Shown here: positions 1 to 7,726 of the stretch, piece by piece
Layout of the letters: every line of letters begins with the position of its first letter
Position numbering within the stretch: the stretch's first letter is position 1
Origin: Thermoleophilia bacterium
GTDB lineage: Bacteria; Actinomycetota; Thermoleophilia; Gaiellales; Gaiellaceae
NCBI GenBank assembly: GCA_017882605.1
Contig: JADGPE010000014.1
Location: 1-37,171, forward strand
Direction: 5' to 3'
DNA: 37,171 nucleotides
Program-made: the position numbers and the translations under genes
The notes under the pieces: generated by a model
Seen by the model: only the letters and a program-made list of their open reading frames with translations
The model's database searches: none
What the model was told of the DNA's origin: nothing

Positions 1-297
1 CATCTGCCCCGTCAGGCCGGCGACGAAGCAGAGCGGCGCGAGGTCGCCGAGGATCACGTGCTGCGTCATGTGCATGAAGAAGAAGTGCTCCTCGCCGAGA
101 CGGTCGACCGGCGAGTTGAGCGCGACGACGACGAGCACGATCCCCGTCCAGAACGCCGCGCGGCGCCGGCCCGGCACCGGCCGGCCGCCCAGCGCCAGCG
201 TCCGCGCGCGCCACCAGTAGAGGAGCGCGATCAGGACGGTGGGGACGGTCTGGAGCGGCTCGAAGCTCCAGGTCAAGCTCGGCGCGGCTGCCAGCAC
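1..297 (-). CDS. ctaG: CtaG-type cytochrome c oxidase assembly membrane protein (partial)
   Basis: This is the first 99 codons of a gene that runs off the left edge. The minus-strand translation begins VLAAAPSLTWSFEPLQ and contains a hydrophobic helix (TVLIALLYWW), a second helix (TGIVLVVVALNSPVD) and the segment EEHFFFMHMTQHVILGDLAPL. Histidine- and methionine-rich helices of this kind are typical of the caa3_CtaG family, polytopic inner-membrane proteins linked to copper delivery and assembly of cytochrome oxidase. The GTG start at 297 is supported by TAGTGT (minus strand, 304-309) ending 6 nt upstream, so the transcript would be leaderless. The gene is divergent from the one at 315. Family assignment is from remembered motifs, and the C-terminus is not visible. 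Confidence 0.75.
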   Translation of the reverse strand, partial: MLAAAPSLTWSFEPLQTVPTVLIALLYWWRARTLALGGRPVPGRRRAAFWTGIVLVVVALNSPVDRLGEEHFFFMHMTQHVILGDLAPLCFVAGLTGQM

Positions 298-302
298 GTT
301 GG

Positions 303-309
303 AACACTA
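303..309. promoter_or_regulatory. Overlapping divergent -10 elements
   Basis: The 7-bp sequence AACACTA reads TAGTGT on the minus strand (304-309), ending 6 nt before the ctaG GTG. On the plus strand it reads AACACT (303-308), ending 6 nt before the ATG at 315. One A/T-rich patch could therefore serve as the -10 element in both directions. The minus-strand hexamer fits TANNNT exactly and the plus-strand one has one mismatch. AGAGGG directly abutting the plus-strand ATG could instead be a badly spaced Shine-Dalgarno. Confidence 0.5.
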
Positions 310-314
310 GAGGG

Positions 315-926
315 ATGCACCTCTTCCACTACCACCTGGTGACCTCGGAGCTACGCGACCTCGAGGGCCGCTACCTCGCGAAGCTGGGGTTCGACCTCGT
401 CGCCCGCCACGGGCGGATCGGTGACGAGCACGTCGCAATCGAGCCGGGCGTCTCGTGGGAAAAGCTGACCCACGACGGCTTCAAGCTTCGGTTGACGGAG
501 CTCGAGCGCGGCTCCGTCAACGTGGTCGTGCAGCCCGGCCACTGGCGGATCCCGCGGGTCGACCACCTGGGCATTGCCCTCGACGAGGACGAGTTCCAGT
601 CGGTGCTCGGCCGCGCGATGCAGTGGAGCCTGCGGGTGCAGGAGCACGGCGGCCGCCGTACCTTCGTGGCCACCAACGCCGGCTACCGGCTGGAGGTGCA
701 CCCGCCGCGCGACTGGATCGAGGAACTGCTCGCCGAGAAGGACGAATTCCGGCTGGCTGAGCTGCAGTTGCGCGCAGACGATCCGGCGGAGAAGGCGGGG
801 GCGCTCGCGGACCTGCTCGGGCTGGAGCTCGACGGCACGAGCGTGGTGGTCGGAGAGAGCCGCGTCACCTTCCTCGGCGGAGGCCCCGAGGGCAGGCCGG
901 AGCTGTACGGCGAGCGCTTCGCCTGA
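315..926 (+). CDS. VOC/glyoxalase-like hypothetical protein
   Basis: The product is 203 aa. It opens with MHLFHYHLVTSELRDLEGRY, and later segments such as VDHLGIALDEDEFQ and GRRTFVATNAGYRLEVHPP read as two repeats of the beta-alpha-beta-beta-beta pattern of vicinal-oxygen-chelate proteins. Histidine near the start and in VDHLG, and glutamate in LEVHPP, could be metal ligands, but I cannot confirm a complete set. No substrate can be inferred. There is no signal peptide or membrane segment, so it is probably cytosolic. It sits 34 nt before purM on the same strand, but purM appears to have its own -10 element. The assignment is by fold impression only. Confidence 0.6.
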   Translation: MHLFHYHLVTSELRDLEGRYLAKLGFDLVARHGRIGDEHVAIEPGVSWEKLTHDGFKLRLTELERGSVNVVVQPGHWRIPRVDHLGIALDEDEFQSVLGRAMQWSLRVQEHGGRRTFVATNAGYRLEVHPPRDWIEELLAEKDEFRLAELQLRADDPAEKAGALADLLGLELDGTSVVVGESRVTFLGGGPEGRPELYGERFA

Positions 927-948
927 CCGAGACGGCCGCCGAGGACCG

Positions 949-954
949 TACACT
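949..954 (+). promoter_or_regulatory. -10 element TACACT for purM
   Basis: TACACT ends 6 nt before the CTG at 961, the same geometry seen at seven other gene starts in the window. Initiation about 6-7 nt downstream would place the 5' end of the mRNA on the start codon. Confidence 0.45.
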
Positions 955-960
955 GGCCGC

Positions 961-1857
961 CTGAGCTCGGAGCACAGCTACGCCGCAGCGGGGGTCTCGC
1001 TGGCAACTGCCGGCTCCGTCGTCGAGCGGCTGCGCGCCGCCGTCGAGTCGACCGGCGCGACCGGGTTCGGCGCGTTCGCCGGGATCCATCCGCTGGACGA
1101 CGAGCGGCTGCTCGCGGCGTCGACCGACGGCGTGGGCACGAAGCTCGTGCTCGCGCGTGCGCGCGGGCGGCTGCGCGACTGCGGCGCCGATCTCGCGGCG
1201 CACTGCATCAACGACGTCCTCACCTGCGGCGCCCAGCCCCTGATCCTGCTCGACTACGTCGCCGCGAACGAGATCCACCTCGAAGAGGTGGCCGATCTCG
1301 TCGACGGCGCTGCCGGCGTCTGCCGGCGTGCGGGAGTCGCGCTCGTCGGCGGGGAAACAGCCGAGCTGCCCGGAATCTACGCACCGGGGGAGCTCGACTT
1401 CGCCGGAACCTGCGTCGGGATCGTCGCGCGGGCCGATCTGATCGACGGCAGCACCGTCACTGCCGGAGACGTCGTGATCGGCTTCCCGTCCGCCGGCGTC
1501 CACGCCAACGGCTTCACGCTCGTTCGCAGCGTGCTCGAGGCCGAGGACTACGACGGAGCAGATCTCCTCGCGCCGACGCGGCTCTATCTCGACACCGCCC
1601 GGGCACTGCGCGGACGCGCGAAGGCGTTCGTCCACGTCACCGGCGGCGGCATCCTCGGCAACCTCGAACGCGTGCTTCCCGACGGCCGCCACGCAGAGCT
1701 CGACTGGCAGTCGTGGCACCGGCCCGAGGTGTTCGACTGGCTCGCCCGGCATGTGGAGGAGGCCGAGCTGCGGCGCGTCTTCAACCTCGGCATCGGCTGG
1801 TGCGCGATTGTCGGCGAGGCGGAGGTGGGCGACACCGTGATCGGTCGCATCCGATGA
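961..1857 (+). CDS. purM: Phosphoribosylformylglycinamidine cyclo-ligase (AIR synthetase)
   Basis: The enzyme uses ATP to close the imidazole ring, converting FGAM to AIR in de novo purine synthesis in the cytosol. Diagnostic segments are SYAAAGV at the N-terminus, STDGVGTK (nucleotide/phosphate loop), HCINDVLTCGAQPL, LVGGETAELPG, VHANGFTLVR and HVTGGGILGNLERVLP, all matching PurM in order. There is no in-frame ATG, GTG or TTG between the end of the preceding gene and the conserved N-terminus; the only candidate is CTG at 961, which sits 6 nt after TACACT. At 298 aa it is shorter than E. coli PurM (345 aa). The end is compressed after FNLGIGWCAIV, where about 15-25 residues of the usual C-terminal region are missing. 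The stop overlaps the purN start (ATGA). Confidence 0.93.
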   Translation: MSSEHSYAAAGVSLATAGSVVERLRAAVESTGATGFGAFAGIHPLDDERLLAASTDGVGTKLVLARARGRLRDCGADLAAHCINDVLTCGAQPLILLDYVAANEIHLEEVADLVDGAAGVCRRAGVALVGGETAELPGIYAPGELDFAGTCVGIVARADLIDGSTVTAGDVVIGFPSAGVHANGFTLVRSVLEAEDYDGADLLAPTRLYLDTARALRGRAKAFVHVTGGGILGNLERVLPDGRHAELDWQSWHRPEVFDWLARHVEEAELRRVFNLGIGWCAIVGEAEVGDTVIGRIR

Positions 1858-2393
1858 TCGGCGTGCTCGTCAGCGGCAACGGCACAAACCTGCAGGCGCT
1901 GCTCGACGCCGGGCTGCCCGTGCGCGCGGTTGCCTCGAACCGCAAGGATGCCTACGCGCTCGTGCGTGCCCGCGAGGCGGGCATTCCAGTGGCGACGTTC
2001 AGCCTCGACTGCCACGCCAACCGCGCAGAGCGCGACCTCGTCCTTGCAATGTGGCTCGAAGAGCACGGGGTCGAGCTCGTCGTGCTCGCCGGCTACATGC
2101 ACCTGCTCACCGAGCCGTTTCTTCGCCGGTTCCCGAACTGCATCGTCAATGTCCACCCGTCGCTGCTGCCGTCGTTCCCGGGGGCGCATGCGATCGACGA
2201 CGCGCTCGCCGCCGGCGTCGAGACCACAGGCGTCACCGTCCACCTGGTCGACGAGGGGCTCGACACCGGGCCCGTGCTCGCACAGGAAGAGGTGCCCGTC
2301 GAGCCGAGAGAGACGCTCGTCGAGCGCGTCCACGCGGTCGAGCACCGGCTGCTGCCCGAGGTCGTGAGAGAGCTGTGCCTCGCCGCGCACTGA
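1854..2393 (+). CDS. purN: Phosphoribosylglycinamide formyltransferase
   Basis: This enzyme transfers formyl from 10-formyl-THF to GAR in purine biosynthesis. The 179-aa product starts MIGVLVSGNGTNLQALL, the phosphate-binding SGNGTN loop. It carries the catalytic triad as Asn99 and His101 in NVHPSLLPSFPG and Asp137 in DEGLDTGP, each 7 residues earlier than E. coli N106, H108 and D144. The ATG at 1854 overlaps the purM stop by 4 nt, implying translational coupling. The protein is a little shorter than the E. coli enzyme (212 aa). Its 3' end overlaps the start of purH by 19 nt. Confidence 0.96.
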   Translation: MIGVLVSGNGTNLQALLDAGLPVRAVASNRKDAYALVRAREAGIPVATFSLDCHANRAERDLVLAMWLEEHGVELVVLAGYMHLLTEPFLRRFPNCIVNVHPSLLPSFPGAHAIDDALAAGVETTGVTVHLVDEGLDTGPVLAQEEVPVEPRETLVERVHAVEHRLLPEVVRELCLAAH

Positions 2394-3913
2394 TCAGCGT
2401 CTACGACAAGGACGGCGTGGACGTGTTCGCGCGGGGTCTCGTCGAGCTGGGCTGGGAGCTCGTCTCGTCCGGCGGCACGGCCGCGTTCCTCGCCGAAGAA
2501 GGCTTGCCCGTGACGACCGTCGAGGAGGTCACCGGCGCGCCCGAAATGCTCGGCGGCCGCGTCAAGACGCTGCACCCGCGCATCCATGCCGGCATCCTCG
2601 CCCGGCGCGAGATCGATGAGGACGTGCAGGCGCTCGAGCAACAGGAGATCCAGCCGATCGACCTCGTCTGTGTCTCGCTCTACCCATTTGCGTCCGTCGC
2701 AGGGAGACGCGGCGCGACGGAGCCCGAGATCGTCGAGATGATCGACGTCGGCGGGCCGTCGATGCTGCGCGCGGCTGCGAAGAACTTCGCGCACGTGACC
2801 GTCGTCTCGGACCCCACGCAGTACGGCGCCGTGCTGTCGGAGCTGCGCGAGCACGGAAACACCACGCTCGAGCGAAGGAAGCGGCTCGCGCGCGAGGCCT
2901 TCGAGACGACTGCGGCGTATGAATCGACGATCGCAAGTTGGTTCGGGAAGACCGAACAGTTCCCCCAGCAAGTGACGATCGCGCTGCGCAAGGTCTCCGA
3001 TCTCCCCTACGGCGAGAATCCGCACCAGGCGGCGGCGTACTACCGGGAGCTCGGTGCCCGGCGGCATCTGCTCTCGAAGGTCGAGCAGCTCGGCGGCAAG
3101 CCACTCTCGTACAACAACCTGGCCGATCTCGAAGGAGCACGGCGCGTCGTGCGTGAGCTCACGCAGCCGGCGGCAGTGATCGTCAAGCATGCGAATCCCT
3201 GCGGCGTCGCAGTGGCGGCGACGATCGACGAAGCGTGGGAGCGCGCGCTCGCGTCGGATCCGGTCTCGGCCTTCGGTTGTGTCGCCGTGCTGAACCGGCC
3301 GGTTGGCGCCGAGCTGGGCGCACGGATCGCCGAGCACTTCGTCGAGGTGCTGCTCGCACCGTCATACGACGATGCGGCTGTCGCCGCCTTGCGCGTCAAG
3401 AAGGCGCTGCGCATCCTCGTCGATCACGAGCGGCGGTCCGAGACTGCGGGCGAGCGCGACTACAAGCGCGTGCTCGGCGGCCTGCTCGTGCAAGACCGCG
3501 ACGACGGCGTCGAGGACCGCGAGACGATGCGCGTCGTCACCGGCGAGCCCGGCGAGCAACAGTGGGCTGACCTGCTCTTTGCCTGGCGCGTCTGCAAGCA
3601 CGTGTCGTCGAATGCGATCGTGCTTGTGCGCGACCTGCAAACGATCGGGATCGGCGCGGGTCAGATGAGCCGTGTGGACGCGGTCCGAATCGCTGTCGAG
3701 AAGGCACAGGAGCACGGCCACGAGACCACAGGCGCCTCCCTCGCGAGCGACGCGTTCTTCCCGTTCGCCGACGGCCCGCAGATCGCCCTCGACGCGGGGA
3801 TCGGAGCGATCGTCCAGCCCGGCGGCTCGAGGCGCGACGACGAGGTCTTGGCCGTGGTGGAAGCCGCCGGCGCTGCGATGGTCTGCACCGGCCGCAGGCA
3901 TTTCCGCCACTGA
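2375..3913 (+). CDS. purH: Bifunctional AICAR transformylase / IMP cyclohydrolase
   Basis: PurH catalyses the last two steps to IMP. The N-terminal MGS-like cyclohydrolase domain shows ALISVYDKDGVD, SSGGTA and GGRVKTLHPRIHAGILAR. The AICAR transformylase domain carries the Lys271-His272 catalytic pair in VIVKHANPCGVAVA, the segment KPLSYNNLADL, and the ending SDAFFPFADGPQIALDAGIGA..QPGGS. The GTG at 2375 gives 512 aa, the normal family length, and the product begins VPRRALISVYD. This start lies 19 nt inside purN, so the two are probably translationally coupled. With purM and purN it forms a compact purine block. Confidence 0.96.
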   Translation: MPRRALISVYDKDGVDVFARGLVELGWELVSSGGTAAFLAEEGLPVTTVEEVTGAPEMLGGRVKTLHPRIHAGILARREIDEDVQALEQQEIQPIDLVCVSLYPFASVAGRRGATEPEIVEMIDVGGPSMLRAAAKNFAHVTVVSDPTQYGAVLSELREHGNTTLERRKRLAREAFETTAAYESTIASWFGKTEQFPQQVTIALRKVSDLPYGENPHQAAAYYRELGARRHLLSKVEQLGGKPLSYNNLADLEGARRVVRELTQPAAVIVKHANPCGVAVAATIDEAWERALASDPVSAFGCVAVLNRPVGAELGARIAEHFVEVLLAPSYDDAAVAALRVKKALRILVDHERRSETAGERDYKRVLGGLLVQDRDDGVEDRETMRVVTGEPGEQQWADLLFAWRVCKHVSSNAIVLVRDLQTIGIGAGQMSRVDAVRIAVEKAQEHGHETTGASLASDAFFPFADGPQIALDAGIGAIVQPGGSRRDDEVLAVVEAAGAAMVCTGRRHFRH

Positions 3914-3954
3914 CGCGGGCCGCGCTGTCCGATCTGAGACGATCCCTTCCCGGC

Positions 3955-4875
3955 ATGGCAGCCACCACCCCGCACCGGATCGGCCGCGACGACGTCGTCT
4001 GGTCGTTCGGCCCCGACATGGAGCCCGTCCTCGAGGTCGAGCCGGGCTCGATCGTGACCCTCGAGACGAACGACTGCTTCACCGGCCAGATCCAGACCGA
4101 GGCCGACCTCGTCACGGAGATCGACTTCGAGCGCGTCAACTCCGCCACCGGGCCGATCGCCGTTCGCGGCGCCGAGCCGGGCGATTCGCTGATCGTGGAG
4201 TTGCTGCAGGTGCGGCCGGTGGAGCGCGGCTTCGCCACCTTGATCCCCGGCATCGGGCAGCTGATCGACAAGGTGCAGGCGCCGTTGACGCAGGTCTTCC
4301 GCGTCGAGGGCGAGACGGTGCACATGAACGACCGCATCTCGTTCCCGCTGCGCCCCATGGTGGGCGTGATCGGGGTGGCGACCGACGGCGAAACCCTCTT
4401 CAACGGATTTGCGGGAAGACACGGCGGCAACCTCGACAATCACCTCCACGGCCCGGGCGCGAAGATCTACCTCCCTGTGCGGCAACCAGGCGGGATGCTC
4501 GCCATCGGCGACATGCACGCATCGATGGGCGACGGCGAGGTCTGCTTCACCGGCGTCGAGATCGCAGGCGAGGTGACGCTGCGCGTCGACCTGCTCAAGG
4601 GCAAGCAAGGCACGTGGCCGGTCACGGAGCTCGCCGATCGCTGGGTCGTCCACGGCACGGCGGGGCCTGACTTCATGGAGGCCCTCGATCGCGCGGTCGA
4701 GGAGGGCGCCCGCTTCCTCGTCGAGCAGTGGGGCTTCTCGATCGAGGAGGCCTTCATCTTCCTGTCGGTCGCCTGCGACGCCAATATCTGCCAGGCGTGC
4801 AGGCCGCAGGAATTCTCCACGATCGCGCGCGTTTCCATACCAAAGATCTCAGCAACGCCCCGTCCGTTCTCGTAG
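3955..4875 (+). CDS. Acetamidase/formamidase family amidohydrolase
   Basis: The product is 306 aa and matches the FmdA/AmdA fold, cytosolic enzymes that hydrolyse formamide, acetamide or related short amides to the acid and ammonia. Recognisable segments include VEPGSIVTLETNDCFTGQI, the substrate-pocket region FNGFAGRHGGNLDNHLHGPGAKIYLPV, the GDMHASMGDGEVCFTGVE motif, and near the C-terminus the cysteine-containing LSVACDANICQ. The start ATG is 41 nt after purH with no convincing Shine-Dalgarno; GACGAT (3938-3943) is a possible -10 element. The substrate cannot be chosen between formamide, acetamide and other amides. An MFS exporter follows 10 nt downstream and may be co-transcribed. Confidence 0.88.
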   Translation: MAATTPHRIGRDDVVWSFGPDMEPVLEVEPGSIVTLETNDCFTGQIQTEADLVTEIDFERVNSATGPIAVRGAEPGDSLIVELLQVRPVERGFATLIPGIGQLIDKVQAPLTQVFRVEGETVHMNDRISFPLRPMVGVIGVATDGETLFNGFAGRHGGNLDNHLHGPGAKIYLPVRQPGGMLAIGDMHASMGDGEVCFTGVEIAGEVTLRVDLLKGKQGTWPVTELADRWVVHGTAGPDFMEALDRAVEEGARFLVEQWGFSIEEAFIFLSVACDANICQACRPQEFSTIARVSIPKISATPRPFS

Positions 4876-4880
4876 GAGGA
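4875..4880 (+). promoter_or_regulatory. Shine-Dalgarno GGAGGA deciding the GTG start of the MFS gene
   Basis: GGAGGA ends 5 nt before GTG at 4886 and overlaps nothing else. It is one of few strong ribosome-binding sites in the window and fits a gene that is internal to an operon with the amidase. Confidence 0.7.
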
Positions 4881-4885
4881 GCCCA

Positions 4886-6313
4886 GTGCCCGAGCTCGAC
4901 CCGAACCGCTGGAAGGCGCTCACGATCGTCTGTGCAGCGTTCTTCATGACCGTGCTCGACGTCTCGATCGTCAACGTCGCACTGCCGTCGATCGGCAAGT
5001 CGCTCCACTTCTCGGAGCAAGGTCTCCAGTGGGTGATCACGGCCTATGCGATCACGTTCGGCGGCTTCCTCCTGCTCGGTGGACGCGCGGCCGACCTGCT
5101 CGGGCGCCGGCGCGTCTTCTACGTGGGCGTCGCGGTCTTCACGATCGCGTCGTTCCTGTGCGGGCTTGCGTGGTCGGAGGGTGTGCTGATCGGAGCCCGC
5201 GCCGTCCAGGGCCTGGGCGCGGCGATCATCACTCCGGCGGCGCTCTCGATCATCACGACGACCTTCGAGGAGGGGCCGGAGCGCAACAAGGCACTTGGGA
5301 TCTGGGGCGCGATCGGCGGCTCGGGCGCCGCGGTCGGCGTGCTCGCGGGTGGTGTGCTGACGAAGTACCTCGGCTGGGAGTGGATCTTCTTCGTCAACGT
5401 GCCGGTTGGCGTGCTGGCACTGGCGCTCGCACCCCGGGTCGTGCGCGAAAGCCGCTCCGATCGCGACCACTCGCACGACGTCGCCGGCGCGGTGACGATC
5501 ACCGCCGGCCTCGCACTGCTCGTCTACGCCGTATCCGAGGCGCCGAACCACGGCTGGGCGACCGCGTGGACGATCTCGCGGCTGGCCGCCTCCGCGGTCC
5601 TGCTCCTCGCCTTCCTCGTGATCGAGGCGCGGGCGAAGGACCCGTTGATGCCGTTTCGCATCTTTCGCGTGCGCACGGTCGCCGGCGCGAACGTCGCCGG
5701 TCTCCTGCTCGGCGCAATCGTCTTCGCGAACTTCTTCCTTCTGACCCTCTACGTGCAGCAGGTGCTGCAGTGGTCGGCGCTGAAGACCGGCGTGACGTTC
5801 GTCGCGACCGCCGGGACGGCGGTCCTCTGGGCCGGCCTCGCGCAGGCGCTCGTGACGAAGATCGGCGTGAAGCCGGTGCTGGTCGCGGGCTTCATCGCCC
5901 TGATCGCGGGCATGGTCTGGTACACGCAGATTCCGGTGGATGCCTCCTACGCGTCCGACCTGCTGCCGGGCTACCTGCTCGTCGGCTTCGCGCTGCCGTT
6001 CACGTTCATCCCGGTCTCGATCGCGGCGCTCGCGGGCGTCGAGGGGCACGAGGCCGGGCTCGCTTCGGGATTGATCAACACGGCGCAGCAGGTCGGCGGC
6101 GCGATCGGGGTCGCCGTGACGTCGTCGATCTCGATCAGCCACTTCAACCACCTGGTGAAATCGGGGACCGCGGCCCCGGAGGCGTTCACCTTCGGGACGC
6201 AATGGGCCTTCTGGGTGACCGTCGGCGTCGCGGCGGCCGGGCTGCTCGCCGCGGTGACGCTGATCCGTTCCGACGAGCTCGGAGCGCTGGAAGAGGCGGC
6301 AGTCCAGGTCTAG
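4886..6313 (+). CDS. MFS transporter, DHA2 (EmrB/QacA) type, 14 TM
   Basis: This 475-aa proton-driven exporter of the plasma membrane probably expels small toxic or signalling molecules. The first helix region FFMTVLDVSIVNVALPSI carries the LDxxIVNVALP motif C-like signature of DHA2 proteins. The loop LLLGGRAADLLGRRRVF is the MFS motif A between TM2 and TM3, and GAAIITPAALSIITTTF follows in TM4. Further hydrophobic segments continue to the end (for example FWVTVGVAAAGLLAAVTLI), enough for 14 helices. The substrate is unknown. The upstream amidase and this pump share an orientation and a 10-nt gap, which suggests but does not prove a shared transcript. Confidence 0.9.
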   Translation: MPELDPNRWKALTIVCAAFFMTVLDVSIVNVALPSIGKSLHFSEQGLQWVITAYAITFGGFLLLGGRAADLLGRRRVFYVGVAVFTIASFLCGLAWSEGVLIGARAVQGLGAAIITPAALSIITTTFEEGPERNKALGIWGAIGGSGAAVGVLAGGVLTKYLGWEWIFFVNVPVGVLALALAPRVVRESRSDRDHSHDVAGAVTITAGLALLVYAVSEAPNHGWATAWTISRLAASAVLLLAFLVIEARAKDPLMPFRIFRVRTVAGANVAGLLLGAIVFANFFLLTLYVQQVLQWSALKTGVTFVATAGTAVLWAGLAQALVTKIGVKPVLVAGFIALIAGMVWYTQIPVDASYASDLLPGYLLVGFALPFTFIPVSIAALAGVEGHEAGLASGLINTAQQVGGAIGVAVTSSISISHFNHLVKSGTAAPEAFTFGTQWAFWVTVGVAAAGLLAAVTLIRSDELGALEEAAVQV

Positions 6314-6324
6314 GAGGGCCGCTG

Positions 6325-6330
6325 TAGGCT
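6325..6330 (+). promoter_or_regulatory. Possible -10 element TAGGCT for the CBS gene
   Basis: TAGGCT is identical to the hexamer before the gamma-synthase gene at 9947 but lies 10 nt rather than 6 nt before the ATG at 6341. Initiation 7 nt downstream would leave a leader of about 4 nt. Confidence 0.4.
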
Positions 6331-6340
6331 TCCCGCGGCG

Positions 6341-7723
6341 ATGGCGCGCACCTACCCGACGATCATCGACCTGGTCGGCTCCACGCCGATCGTGCGCCTC
6401 GACCGCGTCTCGCAGGACGTGCCGGGCACGATCCTCGCGAAGCTCGAGTTCCTGAACCCCGGCGGCTCCAACAAGGATCGCATCGGGCTCGCGATGATCG
6501 AGGCGGCCGAGCGCGACGGGACGCTGAAGCCCGGCGGGACGATCGTCGAACCGACCTCCGGCAACACCGGCGTCGGCCTCGCGATGGCAGCCGCGCAGAA
6601 GGGCTACCGCTGCATCTTCGTGATGCCCGACAAGATGAGCCAGGAGAAGATCTCGATGCTGCGCGCCTACGGGGCCGAGGTCGTGATCACGCCCACGGCG
6701 GTCGATCACGACTCGCCGGAGTCGTACTACTCCGTCTCGTCGCGGCTCGCCGAGGAGATTCCCGGCGGCTTCAAGCCCGACCAGTACTCGAACATGGCGA
6801 ACCCAGAGGCGCATTATGAGACGACGGCGCCCGAGATCTGGGAGCAGACGAGCGGCGACATCGATGCGATCGTGATCAGCGTCGGGACCGGCGGCACGAT
6901 CAGCGGCATCGGGCGGTTCTTTCACGAGCGCAAGCCCGAGGTGAAGATCGTCGGCGTCGACCCCGAAGGCTCGATCTACACCGCGCAGAGCGAGGCCGAC
7001 CTGCACCCGTACCTCGTCGAGGGAATCGGCAAGGACACCTGGCCCAAGACGATCGACCTCACGGTCGTCGACGAGTGGATCCAGGTCTCGGATCGCGATT
7101 CGTTCCTCGCTGCGCGTCGCCTGGCACGGGAGGAAGGCCTGCTCGTCGGCGGCTCCTCCGGCTCGACGATCGCCGCCGCGCTGCGGTACGCGCAGGCGCT
7201 CGGCCCCAACTCACAGGTGCTGACGATCCTGCCCGACTCGGGACGGTCGTACCTCTCGAAGTTCCTCGACGACAACTGGATGATCGAGCACGGATTCCTG
7301 GAGCGCTCCGCGCCCACCCCGACGGTGCGCGAATTGCTGGCTGCGAAGCCGGGCGACACGCCGCCTTTCGTCACGATCTCGTCGCACCAGAAGGTCGCCG
7401 AGGCGATCAGCGTCATGGAGCGCTATTCGATCTCGCAGCTGCCGGTGGTCCGCGACGGTGATGTCGATTCGCTCACCGAGGTGATCGGTTCACTGCAGGA
7501 TCGCGCGCTGCTCGACCTCGTGTTCAAGAACGCCGACGCGCTGCACGAAGATGTCGCCGTCGCGATGCAGGGCCCGCTCGCCGTCGTCGACGCAGACGCG
7601 TCGGTGGACGAGATCGTCACCGCTTTGACGGGCGGCACGAATGCGGTGGTCGTCGCCGATCAGGGCAGGCCGGTCGGTGTCGTGACGCGCTCCGACCTGC
7701 TCGAGTACCTTTCGCGCCGCTAG
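6341..7723 (+). CDS. Cystathionine beta-synthase with C-terminal CBS pair
   Basis: This is a PLP enzyme of fold type II, 460 aa. Residues 1-320 match the cysteine synthase/CBS catalytic domain: VGSTPIVRL, the PLP lysine Lys45 in GGSNKDR, the substrate loop PTSGNTGVGLA and the phosphate-binding GTGGTISG. Residues about 327-460 contain two CBS domains (VTISSHQKVAEAISVMERY and DADASVDEIVTALTGG...VGVVTRSDLLEYL), as in cystathionine beta-synthases rather than O-acetylserine sulfhydrylases. The expected reaction is serine plus homocysteine to cystathionine, with the CBS pair as a possible regulatory site for adenosyl ligands. A cystathionine gamma-synthase/lyase lies 2.2 kb downstream on the same strand. 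An O-acetylserine-dependent role cannot be excluded from sequence alone. Confidence 0.88.
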   Translation: MARTYPTIIDLVGSTPIVRLDRVSQDVPGTILAKLEFLNPGGSNKDRIGLAMIEAAERDGTLKPGGTIVEPTSGNTGVGLAMAAAQKGYRCIFVMPDKMSQEKISMLRAYGAEVVITPTAVDHDSPESYYSVSSRLAEEIPGGFKPDQYSNMANPEAHYETTAPEIWEQTSGDIDAIVISVGTGGTISGIGRFFHERKPEVKIVGVDPEGSIYTAQSEADLHPYLVEGIGKDTWPKTIDLTVVDEWIQVSDRDSFLAARRLAREEGLLVGGSSGSTIAAALRYAQALGPNSQVLTILPDSGRSYLSKFLDDNWMIEHGFLERSAPTPTVRELLAAKPGDTPPFVTISSHQKVAEAISVMERYSISQLPVVRDGDVDSLTEVIGSLQDRALLDLVFKNADALHEDVAVAMQGPLAVVDADASVDEIVTALTGGTNAVVVADQGRPVGVVTRSDLLEYLSRR

Positions 7724-7726
7724 CGC

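Noticed and set aside
58-342. Open frame of 94 codons on the plus strand at the left edge
   Set aside because: It is antisense to the ctaG fragment, has low-complexity Arg/Ala/Asp composition and overlaps the true start at 315.
351-953. Long minus-strand frames opposite the VOC, purine, CBS and glycosidase genes
   Set aside because: Their proteins are rich in Arg, Ala, Gly and Asp with no domains; they are reading-frame shadows caused by high GC at third positions.
4754-7006. A 750-codon minus-strand frame opposite the MFS and CBS genes
   Set aside because: Composition is dominated by R, D, G and E repeats typical of antisense GC-rich frames, and both plus-strand genes are clearly real.
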